Shown here piece by piece: positions 1-9,000 of a stretch of DNA of 64,000 bases (within the stretch, counting starts at the first letter, position 1; each line of letters begins with the position of its first letter). The stretch is taken from the NCBI GenBank assembly GCA_963821735.1, contig CAWGFK010000055.1:558001-622000 (forward strand), read 5' to 3'. Below the pieces are notes generated by a model. It had not been told where the DNA came from, ran no database searches, and saw only the letters and a program-made list of their open reading frames with translations. Source of the DNA: Laspinema sp963821735. GTDB taxonomy: Bacteria; Cyanobacteriota; Cyanobacteriia; Cyanobacteriales; Laspinemataceae. The translations under genes were made by a program, and so were the position numbers.

Positions 1-1260
1 TCCGGAGGAATGAACCCGCTGTCCCTCTTTGAAAAGTAGCTGCATCATCGGCACTTCATCGGGTTGAACCGCCTCACTGACCAAACCCAGGCGATCGCCC
101 ACAATCTGTCCATCCTCATAGCGTCGGAAAATCTGCTTCCGTCCGGGATAGCTGACTTTGCCGCTAGAATTTTTCATCACCGGCACCCCATCAATCTCTA
201 CAATTTTATAAACCCCATTTACCGGAACACCTGTAACTAACTTAGTCCCGATGCCAAAGCCATCAATGGGACAACCGGAGGCTTTCAAGTCGGCAATTTT
301 CCACTCATCCAAATCCCCACTCACAAAAATGGGGACATCGGGAAGCAGTTCTTGGACCTGTTTGGACAATTGGACTAAATCCCCGGAATCCAGGCGCACT
401 CCTCCGACTTCCATTTCTCCGGCTTGGAGGCGATCGGCGATTTTCCGGGCCGCTTCAATCGGATCATAAGTATCAATGAGTAAGGGAGAACCGGGAAAAT
501 AATGCTGAAACGCTCGAAACGCCTGCATCTCACTCCCTTCCGTCGCCGAGAGGGCCATCACCAGGGCGTGAGCCATCGTTCCCGAAGGTTTCCGACCTAA
601 TTTAAGTGCGGCCAACACATTCGAGGTGGCATCCATTCCGGCTGCCAAAGCTGCTCGTGCGGCCCACAGGGAGGCTTGAGGACTAAAGGCCCGTCGGGTG
701 CCAAACTCCAAAATGGAGGCTTCAGGACCGGCGATATCGCGAATGCGCGCCGATCGCGTGGCGACCAGAGTCTGATAATTAATCGTATTCAGTAAATAGG
801 TTTCGACGATTTGAGCTTGCCACAGGGGAGCCTCCACCCGCAGCAACGGTTCGTTGGCAAAGACTGCCGTTCCCTCGGGAACCGCCCAAACATTACCCTC
901 AAACCGGGCATCGGCCAGGAGGGACCAAAACTTATCAGAAGCCCTGGAAAAAATTCCGGTGGCTTGCAAACTGGCTATCTGGACCTCGGTGAACCGGAAC
1001 TGCTCTAGGTACTCAAAGACTTGAGCTAACCCCATCGCAATTAAATAACCGAAGCCTTCAGGAAGTTTACGAACAAACAGCTCAAAGCTGGCGGTTCTGC
1101 CGTCGAGACCTTCCCCGGTGTAACAGGCAGCCATTGTCAATTGATAGAGATCGGTCAACAGACTATAGTCTTCTGGGACAACAGTCAGTTCTGATCCGTC
1201 TTTACCCGCTTGGGAAGGGGGTTGCGGATTGAGATCATTGGGTTCAGTGGCAGTTGCCAT
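1..1260 (-). CDS. pncB: Nicotinate phosphoribosyltransferase, C-terminus cut off by the window start
   Basis: This enzyme converts nicotinate and PRPP to nicotinate mononucleotide in NAD salvage. Reading from the ATG at 1260 the frame stays open to base 1, giving 420 codons. The protein shows the family N-terminus (LLTDLYQLTMAACY), the stretch TINYQTLVATRSARIRDIAG, LEFGTRRAFSPQ, GTMAHALVMAL, and the phosphate-binding region GGVRLDSGDL followed by SGDLDEWKI and GFGIGTKLVTG. The C-terminal end lies outside the window. No partner gene lies upstream on the same strand. The ATG is the natural start because the TDLYQLTMA motif follows at the usual distance. Confidence in the family is high. Confidence 0.95.
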   Translation of the reverse strand, partial: MATATEPNDLNPQPPSQAGKDGSELTVVPEDYSLLTDLYQLTMAACYTGEGLDGRTASFELFVRKLPEGFGYLIAMGLAQVFEYLEQFRFTEVQIASLQATGIFSRASDKFWSLLADARFEGNVWAVPEGTAVFANEPLLRVEAPLWQAQIVETYLLNTINYQTLVATRSARIRDIAGPEASILEFGTRRAFSPQASLWAARAALAAGMDATSNVLAALKLGRKPSGTMAHALVMALSATEGSEMQAFRAFQHYFPGSPLLIDTYDPIEAARKIADRLQAGEMEVGGVRLDSGDLVQLSKQVQELLPDVPIFVSGDLDEWKIADLKASGCPIDGFGIGTKLVTGVPVNGVYKIVEIDGVPVMKNSSGKVSYPGRKQIFRRYEDGQIVGDRLGLVSEAVQPDEVPMMQLLFKEGQRVHSSG

Positions 1261-1738
1261 GTGCCAGCTTCCTTGCTGAAAGGGGTTTGTTTAATTATAG
1301 TGGCATTTACCAAAATTTGTCACCGGATCCGGATAAGAATATCAGGAGATGGGGGCGACTGCCCCCATCTCCTGGGATTTTCGGCAATTTTTTCGATTTG
1401 GGTTATAGTGGAATTCATTAAAAATATCGGGTCTAATCGTTTTCCCGAGGGCATTGTTCTGGGCGAGCTTGAAAGAAACAGACCAAATTAATAATAAATA
1501 TGCTATAATTTCATAGGGATTTATGCTGATTTAAAATCGTAACAAATTGTAAACCCATCCTAGCGCCCCATTCCGGTTAATCCCTGGATTCAAGTATTGC
1601 GAACTAATAAGTTATCCTAAAAAATATTGCAAAATTGACCGCTCCCTGGGGAACTCAGGTAAAGTAAAAAGTAACGAGGTCTAGGGATTGCGATCGCTGA
1701 CTCGGTTAACCTAAATGAACCTAATGAGGAGTTTTATC
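1261..1738. other. Divergent intergenic region between pncB and a small conserved protein
   Basis: No convincing gene is seen in this stretch. It contains one strong hairpin (listed separately at 1344-1373) and AT-rich sequence around 1480-1560. It must hold the promoters for both flanking divergent genes, but no clear -35/-10 pair stands out. Confidence 0.5.
1344..1373. promoter_or_regulatory. Perfect 13-bp stem hairpin in the pncB upstream region
   Basis: AGGAGATGGGGGC at 1344-1356 pairs perfectly with GCCCCCATCTCCT at 1361-1373 across a GACT loop. It lies about 85 bases before the pncB start codon, so it would fall in the pncB leader if transcription starts upstream. No T-tract follows on either strand, so it is not a typical terminator. 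It could be a leader structure or a relic of a repeat. Confidence 0.45.
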
Positions 1739-1885
1739 ATGAACCTTTCAAAAACCATTGGTGACTTTTTCCAATACGTTTCAGAAGCAGCCGCTCGAAT
1801 CTTCGGACCCAACGATGACAAATATCCGGAAACCGGGGTTCAACCCTTTGACGGCGATCCCAACCGAGGAGAAGAATGGTCCTAG
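1739..1885 (+). CDS. Small conserved cyanobacterial protein of 48 residues, function unknown
   Basis: This short gene has a good ribosome binding site (AGGAG at 1727-1731) before the ATG. The product begins MNLSKTIGDFFQYVSEAAAR, continues with IFGPNDDKYPETGVQPFDGD and ends EEWS. The core RIFGPNDDxYPxTGVQPFxGDP is, from memory, a recurring cyanobacterial small-protein pattern; this needs a search. An amphipathic N-terminal helix precedes the acidic Pro/Gly-rich tail. The gene is followed by a strong terminator and is therefore monocistronic. No function can be assigned from sequence. Confidence 0.7.
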   Translation: MNLSKTIGDFFQYVSEAAARIFGPNDDKYPETGVQPFDGDPNRGEEWS

Positions 1886-1944
1886 GTCCTAGTAAGACAG
1901 GAGTGCAAAAAAACCTGAGTGTTGAAATTAGTTGAAATACCACA

Positions 1945-1989
1945 AAAGAACCCCATCCCTACCCCATCCCTCCCGATGGGGTTCTTTTT
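1945..1989 (+). terminator. Rho-independent terminator of the 48-residue protein gene
   Basis: AAAGAACCCCATC at 1945-1957 pairs with GATGGGGTTCTTT at 1975-1987, followed by further T residues. It lies about 60 bases after the stop of the small plus-strand gene. Confidence 0.8.
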
Positions 1990-2044
1990 ATGAAAAATTG
2001 ATAAAACACCTCCCCCGTTTCGGTGCAATTTCCAGGGACAACTC

Positions 2045-2800
2045 TTACAAAAGTTGATGCAAGAAAAAGCAGAACGCCGCACTCCCAATGGGAACCGTGA
2101 GATTATCAATTCCCAGTTTAGAAAACGCTTCTAAGACAGTTGCCACCCCAGCTACCCCAAGGGCAATCAATCCAATATTCCAGAGATTTCCCTCGACAAG
2201 GGCTAAGATAGAAGCGGTGATAATAAAACTAACCAGAGCCATCGTCGCCGACCCTTCCCAACTCTTCTTTTCTCCCCAAAATTGATAGGGATGCTGACCA
2301 AACCGCTGACCGATTAAAGCGGCTAAACCATCTCCATAAGTCATGATTAAAATCCCGATGGCAGCATATTGGGGAAGTTCTAACGGCCAAAACCAGGCCA
2401 CCAAGATGCCAATACTAATGGCATAGAAAAATGTTCCTAAACTTTGGCGTCCGACACTATTAATTCCCGGGAGAATCGGAAATTTGTAAGAAATCAGAGC
2501 AATCGTCCCGGCTACAATAGAAGCTGCGATCGCCACCCAACCGGGAATCTGTAGCCACCATGCCAACAAAATCACATTGCCGGTGCCAATATGAACGACC
2601 TTGCGAACCACTTCGGAATCAGTTTGGGTAAAACGATGCAACCCTTCAGCAAAAATCAGGAGCAACCCCAACCACAACCCAACGGCTGCTACTTGTAACC
2701 CCAGGGGTAAAATGGATTCTAATGGGAATAGGGAAGTCAACACAGAATTTAAGGAGTAAAACAGCTTAAGGTTTCTATGAGTGTAGGGGATTGAGGCCAT
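2045..2800 (-). CDS. Phytol/dolichol kinase family membrane protein (VTE5-like)
   Basis: A polytopic membrane protein of 251 residues related to CTP-dependent phytol and polyprenol kinases. In cyanobacteria such enzymes recycle chlorophyll-derived phytol to phytyl phosphate for tocopherol and phylloquinone synthesis. Visible family signatures are RKVVHIGTGNVILLAWW near residues 65-81, a polar loop YKFPILPGINSVGRQSLGTF, TYGDGLAALIGQRFG, and WGEKKSWEGSATM, the last two being the nucleotide-binding core shared with CDP-diglyceride synthetases. Seven or so hydrophobic segments are seen. The first 25 residues are poorly supported, so the true start may be further in. Substrate (phytol rather than another prenol) is inferred. 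Confidence 0.85.
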   Translation of the reverse strand: MASIPYTHRNLKLFYSLNSVLTSLFPLESILPLGLQVAAVGLWLGLLLIFAEGLHRFTQTDSEVVRKVVHIGTGNVILLAWWLQIPGWVAIAASIVAGTIALISYKFPILPGINSVGRQSLGTFFYAISIGILVAWFWPLELPQYAAIGILIMTYGDGLAALIGQRFGQHPYQFWGEKKSWEGSATMALVSFIITASILALVEGNLWNIGLIALGVAGVATVLEAFSKLGIDNLTVPIGSAAFCFFLHQLL

Positions 2801-2829
2801 CGGGCGATCGGCAATCTCTAAAAAATTTA

Positions 2830-2854
2830 GGACTTCCCTAATCTCGGGAAGTCC
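2830..2854. other. 9-bp hairpin between the phytol kinase gene and yidD
   Basis: GGACTTCCC at 2830-2838 pairs perfectly with GGGAAGTCC at 2846-2854. It sits between divergent genes and has a T-rich run only when read on the minus strand. Its role is unknown; it may be a leader structure of either gene. Confidence 0.4.
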
Positions 2855-2905
2855 CAGAACGAGTCAAAATAAATAAACCCTGGCAATTCTCTATTGGATT
2901 AAGTT

Positions 2906-3190
2906 ATGAAATGGCTGATGATTCGGTTAATTCGAGGATATCGACTGTTAATTTCTCCGTTATTTCCGCCTACTTGTCGATTTCAGCCGACTTGTTCCCA
3001 ATATGCAATCGAGGCGATCGACCGTTTTGGATCTAGGCGGGGGGGGTGGATGGCATTCCGTCGGGTGTTGCGCTGTCATCCGTTACATCCAGGGGGATAT
3101 GACCCTGTACCGGAGGTGCCTGAAAAAAACACTGAATCAGTTGCGACTGGAAAAATAAATGGGAAGCGGCAAGGTGCGTCAGATAGATAA
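2906..3190 (+). CDS. yidD: Membrane protein insertion efficiency factor YidD
   Basis: Small peripheral inner-membrane protein thought to assist YidC-mediated insertion. The sequence has the family hallmarks: an N-terminal amphipathic helix (KWLMIRLIRGYRLLISPLFP), TCRFQPTCSQYAIEAIDRFG with its conserved cysteines, and RRVLRCHPLHPGGYDPVP. The final 20 residues are a variable charged tail. At 94 residues it has the usual length. No yidC is nearby, unlike the common rnpA-yidD-yidC arrangement. Confidence 0.95.
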   Translation: MKWLMIRLIRGYRLLISPLFPPTCRFQPTCSQYAIEAIDRFGSRRGGWMAFRRVLRCHPLHPGGYDPVPEVPEKNTESVATGKINGKRQGASDR

Positions 3191-3249
3191 CTCACTCATT
3201 TGATTAACTGATGATCTGATGCACCTGCGATCCGCTGGATAACGACTGG

Positions 3250-3354
3250 GGATAACGACTGAAGTCGGGACGTTGAACGGGGGAAGGGATGTTGGGTTGG
3301 TGAATTGTTGCTCACGACTGAGGATAACGACTGAAGTCGGGACGTTGAACGGGG
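3250..3354 (+). repeat. Two direct copies of a 33-bp repeat with an AACGACTGAAGTCG core
   Basis: Identical 33-base copies beginning GGATAACGACTGAAGTCGGG occupy 3250-3282 and 3322-3354, 72 bases apart. The AACGACTGAAGTCG core recurs near 28.7 kb and 31.0 kb, so it belongs to a dispersed family in this genome. Confidence 0.8.
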
Positions 3355-3366
3355 AAGAGAATTGGA

Positions 3367-3615
3367 TTAATCCATCATGCGGAGTCTGCCGCGTTTAGTG
3401 CTGTAGATTAGGCGATTGATAATATCTTGGTGTTCCTCACTCAGGGAGTTGCGTAAGATTGCCATCCGCAGACGATAGCGATCGGTCCGTGTCATTTGGC
3501 CGGAGAACAAGATATCACCGAATAATTCTTCTAGGGGTTTTGGGTGCTTGCTATCCAAAATTTTCATAAGGGTTAAAGAGAGTTTCGTAAATAATTCTTT
3601 TAATTCTGGCGGCAA
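3367..3615 (-). CDS. Conserved cyanobacterial hypothetical protein, 82 residues
   Basis: A short soluble protein containing LPPELKELFTKL near the start and EELFGDILFSGQMTRTDRYR followed by a helical segment ending INRLIYSTKRGRLRMMD. The pattern LPPEL...LFGDIF...T..R..L....LSEEH...INRLIYxxxRGR resembles a small cyanobacterial family of unknown role (recalled, not searched). There is no ATG at the N-terminus: the frame opens after a stop at 3664-3666 and the only plausible start is TTG at 3615, since the Pro-Pro-Glu motif follows at once; an internal ATG at the seventeenth codon is possible. Confidence 0.65.
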   Translation of the reverse strand: MPPELKELFTKLSLTLMKILDSKHPKPLEELFGDILFSGQMTRTDRYRLRMAILRNSLSEEHQDIINRLIYSTKRGRLRMMD

Positions 3616-3783
3616 GGGTCGGATTTGGGTGCGATCGCATTCAGGGTTACCCTGCGATCGATATCATACTTTACTCTGATTAAAATCACTGACAACGGAG
3701 TTTCCGGCAGTTGAGGCGATCGGTAATACCGCATTTGGGGCTAAATTTACAAAATTGTAATAATTATTAATGTAAAATATCTA

Positions 3784-3820
3784 TAAAAAAAAGCCCAATC
3801 TGGAGAGGAAGATTGGGCTA
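3784..3820 (-). terminator. Rho-independent terminator downstream of the CP12-like gene
   Basis: Read on the minus strand, AGCCCAATCT pairs with AGATTGGGCT (3810-3819 with 3792-3801) and is followed by eight T residues. It lies 26 bases after the CP12-like stop codon. Confidence 0.85.
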
Positions 3821-3845
3821 TCAAATCAACTATTTTACTGAAAAG

Positions 3846-4148
3846 TTATACATCGTAAATCCGAGCTTCCGCAGCACCTGGATGTTCTAAACAGTAGCGT
3901 TCAAAAGCCGATTTTGGTTCTTGGGTTCTTCTGTGGGCTGCGACGCTGAGGAGTTCCTCGACAATATCCCAAGCTACCGCACTTTCGGGAGATTCAATGC
4001 CTTTTTCTGCTGCGATCGCCCTAGCTTCATCCCGTGCCATATCAATGCGTAGGCTCAGGGGAATAAAATTGCCTTGATTCTCCTGGGAATTTGCCCCCTG
4101 ATTCCGGGTATTTGCGAGCCTTTGGGTTCTCGTTAAAACTTGAGCCAT
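3846..4148 (-). CDS. CP12-like protein lacking three of the four regulatory cysteines
   Basis: CP12 is a small disordered redox switch that binds GAPDH and phosphoribulokinase and shuts the Calvin cycle when its two disulfides form. This 100-residue protein has the CP12 signature: EARAIAAEKG then AVAWDIVEELLSVAAHRR and the GAPDH-binding end FERYCLEHPGAAEARIYDV. Aligned to canonical CP12 by eye, both N-terminal cysteines are replaced (Ala46, Ser56) and in the C-terminal pair only Cys86 remains (Ala95 replaces the second). The final Asp-Asp becomes Asp-Val. A 35-residue polar N-terminal extension is present. It is therefore not expected to form either intramolecular disulfide. Its own terminator indicates a single-gene unit. 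Confidence 0.85.
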   Translation of the reverse strand: MAQVLTRTQRLANTRNQGANSQENQGNFIPLSLRIDMARDEARAIAAEKGIESPESAVAWDIVEELLSVAAHRRTQEPKSAFERYCLEHPGAAEARIYDV

Positions 4149-4411
4149 GACGGATTACCTCATCCAAAAATTAATAGGTTTCTCAAGCACCCGACTCTAG
4201 TCGATTCCTTCGAGAAAACCTCATACTTGTATTGTAGCTTGACCACCCGAACTTGGGGGTGTAAATAACCGTAACACTTTATTGCAAAAGGTTTCAAACC
4301 CCCAAAAACTATGCCCTGAAAGCTTTTCCCGGGGACTGCACCTCATTTATCATTCTAAAACATTAAAATAGATTAAAATAGAATAAGACAATGTAAAGAA
4401 CCGTTGCTTTT

Positions 4412-5890
4412 ATGACTGTTGCAGACTCCACTCAAACGCCAAAACGCGCCAATCCATTTTTGTCCCTCAACCTGGAAACTGCCCTAGAATCCTTGGGTGA
4501 AGACTACTACGATATCGTTCCGGCTGCTGAATTTCCCCAGCATATTCTCCGGTTTCGGAATGACGAATTATTACAAAAATTAGGATTAGAACCCTCAACC
4601 GTAACCGATGAAGATTTTATCGAGGCTTTTGGTTATTTTCAAGGCGTTCGACCGTTTTTAGCCCTGCGCTATCATGGCTATCAATTCGGAGAATATAATC
4701 CCAATTTAGGCGATGGACGGGGTTTTATCTACGCGCAAGTCCGGGGGACCGATGGCAAACTCTACGACTTCGGCACCAAAGGCAGTGGCAGAACCCCTTA
4801 TTCTCGTCATGCCGATGGACGGTTAACCCTAAAAGGCGGAGTCAGAGAAGTTTTAGCAGCGGAAATGTTGCATCGGATGGGAGTTAGAACCTCTCGCTGT
4901 TTAAGTTTAGTTGAAACCGGCGAACAATTGTGGCGAGGAGATGAACCTTCTCCAACGCGATCGTCGGTGATGATCCGCTTTAGTGAATCTCATATTCGCT
5001 TTGGCACCTTTGAACGATTGCACTATTTAGGACGAAAAGATTTAATTGAAAAACTCTTAGATTGGACGATCGCCCATTATTATCCCCACCTCAATGATAC
5101 CCTACCGCCCTTGACCTCCGAGGGTACGGGAAACCCGAAAGAGAAATACGCCCGATTTTATCAAGAACTGGTGCAACGGGTAGCTACCTTGACGGCACAA
5201 TGGATGGCAGCCGGATTTTGTCATGCGGTGTTAAATACGGACAATATGTCTATTACCGGGGAAAGTTTTGATTATGGACCTTTTGCCTTCATTCCCACCT
5301 ACAACTTAAAGTTTACAGCCGCCTATTTTGACTATTATGGCCGCTACAGTTACGGCAATCAACCGGCAATCTGTCGCTGGAACCTGCAAATGTTGCAAGT
5401 GCCGTTAAGGGCGGTGATTAATGAGGCTGACATGGAAGCCGCCTTAGAGGACTATTACGAGCATTATAATCGAGAATATCGCCAACTGATGTTGAGTAAG
5501 TTGGGATTTGGGGAAGAAATGCCGCAAGAGGCAGCAACGGAGTTGGTGCAATTAACCCTACAACTCTTGGCTGAGTCTCAAGTGGAGTATCCGGAGTTCT
5601 TTTGGCAACTCAGACAGCAGTTTTCGCCGGAGTGGCGGGAAAACAGTGACTGCATTTTTGGCCCGATGGAAACCGATTCCGAACTGTTCGCCTCTTGGCA
5701 ACGAGCCTATTTCCATTTATTGCAGTTTGTGGGTACAGCGGATTTAGAGGGAATGCGAGAACGGATGGCAAAATATAATCCAGAAACGGTGATACTCCGC
5801 CCCAAAATTGAGGCGGTTTGGGACCCGATCGCCCAGGAAGATAATTGGCAGCCATTTTATGATTTGTTGGACCAAATTAAAGCGGGATAA
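4412..5890 (+). CDS. selO: Protein adenylyltransferase SelO (YdiU family)
   Basis: SelO is a pseudokinase-fold enzyme that transfers AMP to Ser, Thr or Tyr of target proteins, linked in other bacteria to oxidative stress. At 492 residues it has the family length. Key motifs are ALRYHGYQFG (85-94), the nucleotide-binding GTKGSGRTPYSR (121-132), the regulatory LKGGVREVLAAEML (140-153), and the metal-binding block NTDNMSITG (275-283) with DYGPF (287-291). The ATG is preceded by an AT-rich leader with no strong ribosome binding site. The gene stands alone, followed by a hairpin at 5941-5977. Bacterial SelO lacks selenocysteine, and none is seen here. Confidence 0.93.
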   Translation: MTVADSTQTPKRANPFLSLNLETALESLGEDYYDIVPAAEFPQHILRFRNDELLQKLGLEPSTVTDEDFIEAFGYFQGVRPFLALRYHGYQFGEYNPNLGDGRGFIYAQVRGTDGKLYDFGTKGSGRTPYSRHADGRLTLKGGVREVLAAEMLHRMGVRTSRCLSLVETGEQLWRGDEPSPTRSSVMIRFSESHIRFGTFERLHYLGRKDLIEKLLDWTIAHYYPHLNDTLPPLTSEGTGNPKEKYARFYQELVQRVATLTAQWMAAGFCHAVLNTDNMSITGESFDYGPFAFIPTYNLKFTAAYFDYYGRYSYGNQPAICRWNLQMLQVPLRAVINEADMEAALEDYYEHYNREYRQLMLSKLGFGEEMPQEAATELVQLTLQLLAESQVEYPEFFWQLRQQFSPEWRENSDCIFGPMETDSELFASWQRAYFHLLQFVGTADLEGMRERMAKYNPETVILRPKIEAVWDPIAQEDNWQPFYDLLDQIKAG

Positions 5891-5940
5891 ATCAAAAAAT
5901 TTCGTTAATTGGGTTCATACACTTTTTCTGGTCAGTTGTT

Positions 5941-5977
5941 CCGGTTTCCTCCCCTTGCGTTAAGAGGAGGAAACCGG
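5941..5977. terminator. Strong hairpin between convergent selO and the NOS gene
   Basis: CCGGTTTCCTCC (5941-5952) pairs perfectly with GGAGGAAACCGG (5966-5977). It lies between two convergent genes and probably acts as a bidirectional transcription end, although no clean T-tract follows on either side. Confidence 0.55.
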
Positions 5978-6076
5978 CATTTACTCTAGCTTGATTGAAT
6001 CCGCATCTTTGTCAAAACCTCAACTGATGCCGGAGAAATGGCGAAATTAGACGCGACTCATTTACAACCCATTAAA

Positions 6077-9000
6077 TCAGGTCTGATTGACGAGCTGGGG
6101 TTGCTCTGTGCTGTGGATTTTCTCGGAATCTTTGAGACGTTCGAGCCAGACTTCTGCTTTGGAATAGTTGGCTTTTTGAACCTGCTGAATCGCTTCTTTG
6201 AAGTTGAGTGTTACTCCCCAGACATCGCTAACTAAGCGCTTTTCCTGCTTCATCCGGTCAAAGAATTGAACCATTTCGTCATGGGTTAGGTTCCCTTGTT
6301 TCTGGGCGATCGCCTTCATTGTCGTCAAGACATCATCGGCCATTTTAGCATCCCCACAAACATAATAATAACACTGGGGATGACTGAGCATTGCCCAGAC
6401 TTTTTCGGGTTGCTGTTCCATCAGGTTTTGCACATATTGTTTCGGTTCTCCCATCCGAGAAAAAGCCACTTCTAGTCCGGTGAGAATCTGGCGATCGCGC
6501 CATTCCTGCAACGGCTGTTGATAGAGAAAATCACTGTGATTGCGACAGCCGAAATATAAGCTCGCTTCACCCAAGGGGATTCCTTGGTTTTGGAGGGCTT
6601 CCCGGTGCTGTAGAAAGGCAATTAAAGGAGAAACACCTGTTCCTGGTCCTACCATCAAAATCGGCGCTAGGGAATCGGCTGGAGGGCGGAAGGTAGAGGT
6701 CCGAACTCCAATCCGAACAGAGGAACCGACTTGCAATCCTGCCAGATAATTAGAACAGACTCCGGGGCGGACCTTCCCGCTATCGGTGTTAATTTGTAGC
6801 ACCCCTACAGTAATTTGAATCTCCCGGGGATGCAAGAGGGGACAGGAAGAGATGGAGTATAAACGGGGTTTTTGTTTGGGAAGGAGTTCTAGCAAAGGTG
6901 CAAGGGCGATCGCCGCTGAAGGAAATTCTTCAAACAAATCCACCACAGTGATGAAGTTATCAAGAATCATCTTTTTGAGGGCGATAGTATCGGGCTGTTC
7001 ATCTCCCAGGCGCAAAATTTCTACCCAGGTTTCTAGGCGCTGTTTTTCCGGAAGATTTTCGGTAACTGAATATAGATAAGTCAGCAGTTCATTAAAGGGT
7101 TCCCGCAAGGCGAGGTCCAGTTCTTCTGCAAAGACTTGACGGACGATCGCCGGTACAGCAATGGGAGGAGAATCTTCCAACAATTCCCCGCTAGACAGGG
7201 CATATTGAGCGGTAAAGTAAGTCTCCGGGTCCAAGTTGAGGCGATCGCATAATCGCTGCACCAATTCCGGTGAATTGCAGGGATAAATAGCAACATGATC
7301 GCCGGTTTCATACTGTAGTTCGGTCTGAGCCAGGTCCAAGGCGATAAAGCGTGTAGAACGACTCCCGGGAATCATATCTTGCAGCAGTTCTTGATTGGCA
7401 GTAACGGGAACCGGGATACCGCGATCGCTAGAAACCGGAGGAAGGGTTGCCGCTTCCAAGAAAGTGACAGTTAGTTTGGGGGTAGTTGTTGCGGTACTCC
7501 CCGCCGTTGTATCGTCTCCCAGCACCCGAGAAACTAAGCCCAACCATTGCTTAAATGTATCCGCTTGTCCTTTAATTTCATCCCCTTTATGCAGGGGAAC
7601 AATAGAATTTGCACCGGCTTTTTTGAGGGCCTTCTCGATTAAAATTCCAGCCGCGCAAAAGTGTTCATACACCGTGCTACCAATTCCCAAAACCGAGAAA
7701 TTCAGTCCCGCAAAAGAACCTTTGGGCTGTTGCTGTAACCATTGGAGAAATCGCTTACCATTGCTGGGCATCTCACCATTGCCAAAGGTCGAAGTAACGA
7801 CTAGCAACAGCTTTTCCGAAGCTAGGGTGATGGTGTTACATTCATCTAGCGCCATCACTTGGGGCCGGTAGCGACTGAGTTGACGGGCAGCTTTCCGAGC
7901 AAATCCCTCCGCAGTGCCGGTTTCAGAGGCATACAGAATGAGAATTCGGTCTCGTTTTTCCCCATCTTCATCGACTAGGACCATCTGTTGTGCTAAATCT
8001 AATCCATCTTCGACGGCCCAACGGTCCGCCGCAAGATGATAGGCAGGTTCTAGGTAGAAGTCTCGCATCCCATGATGCCACACGGGACAAGTGCTGCCAC
8101 CGGAAGCGGGCACCACCCAGGCCCACTCGCTGGGGCATTCCCGTCCTGCTTTCTTTTCGCGCAAATCATGAGTGAGAAATTGACGAGAGGCGGTTTGGTG
8201 ATCCACCATTGTCACCTTTGCTTTTTGGAAGGAGTGGAGGATGGCGATGTTGAGTTCCAAGGCGACGCGATCGCGCCACAAGGTTTGCTCACTACTGGTA
8301 TCCAGCTTCAGGACCTGGGCAATCTCTTCCATCTTGTTATAGCGCGTTTCATCCAGGAAATCCCGCATGATTTCGGTATCCATATACCAGCCATTAAACG
8401 GCATACAGGCATAAGTCACTCCGCCAATATGAACCGAGAAGTTACTAATGGCGGGAATGGCATACCAGCGCATTCCAATAGCTTTCAACTCCGGAACCGT
8501 GGGATGTTCAATTTCGACTTCTAGCACTTCCTCACGCTGCCAGTGATACATCTGGGGGGCTTGGCCGGGAACTTCTATCACGAGGGGCAGAATGTCATAC
8601 TCCGTCGGCAGTTGCGGGGGTTCCCAACCTAATTTGATAATGGCGTTGGTCAGATCCAGATTGGCTGGATCTCCCAAAATACTGCCATCGGGCTGGGTAT
8701 AGGCGGCATAGCGGAAGAGTTGAGAGTTCCAAATGCGCGGTCCCCAGCGTTCCTTCGGCAGTTTGGGCCGAAACACGGTCATCGTGATTTGGAGGTTACC
8801 CCCATTGGCGGCAAATTGGGCGTGTTCCTGAAGTTCGCGGAACATCTCATCGGGTTCACTCACATGACGGCGATCGCGCACCACCATGTTATTCCAGGCA
8901 ATCCGTCCCACACATTTAGAGGCATTGCGCCATGCCACCTGAGTCCCATAGGCCAGTTCTTCGTAAGTATGGGTATAGGTTCCCGTCGCTTTTACTTCAT

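Noticed and set aside
5610..5855. Long antisense frames inside selO, NOS, glmU and similar genes
   Set aside because: They mirror strongly conserved genes on the other strand and show no independent signals.
7900..8030. Calmodulin-binding helix in the NOS linker
   Set aside because: The linker between oxygenase and FMN domain is acidic (AVEDGLDLAQQMVLVDEDGE) and has no basic amphipathic helix.
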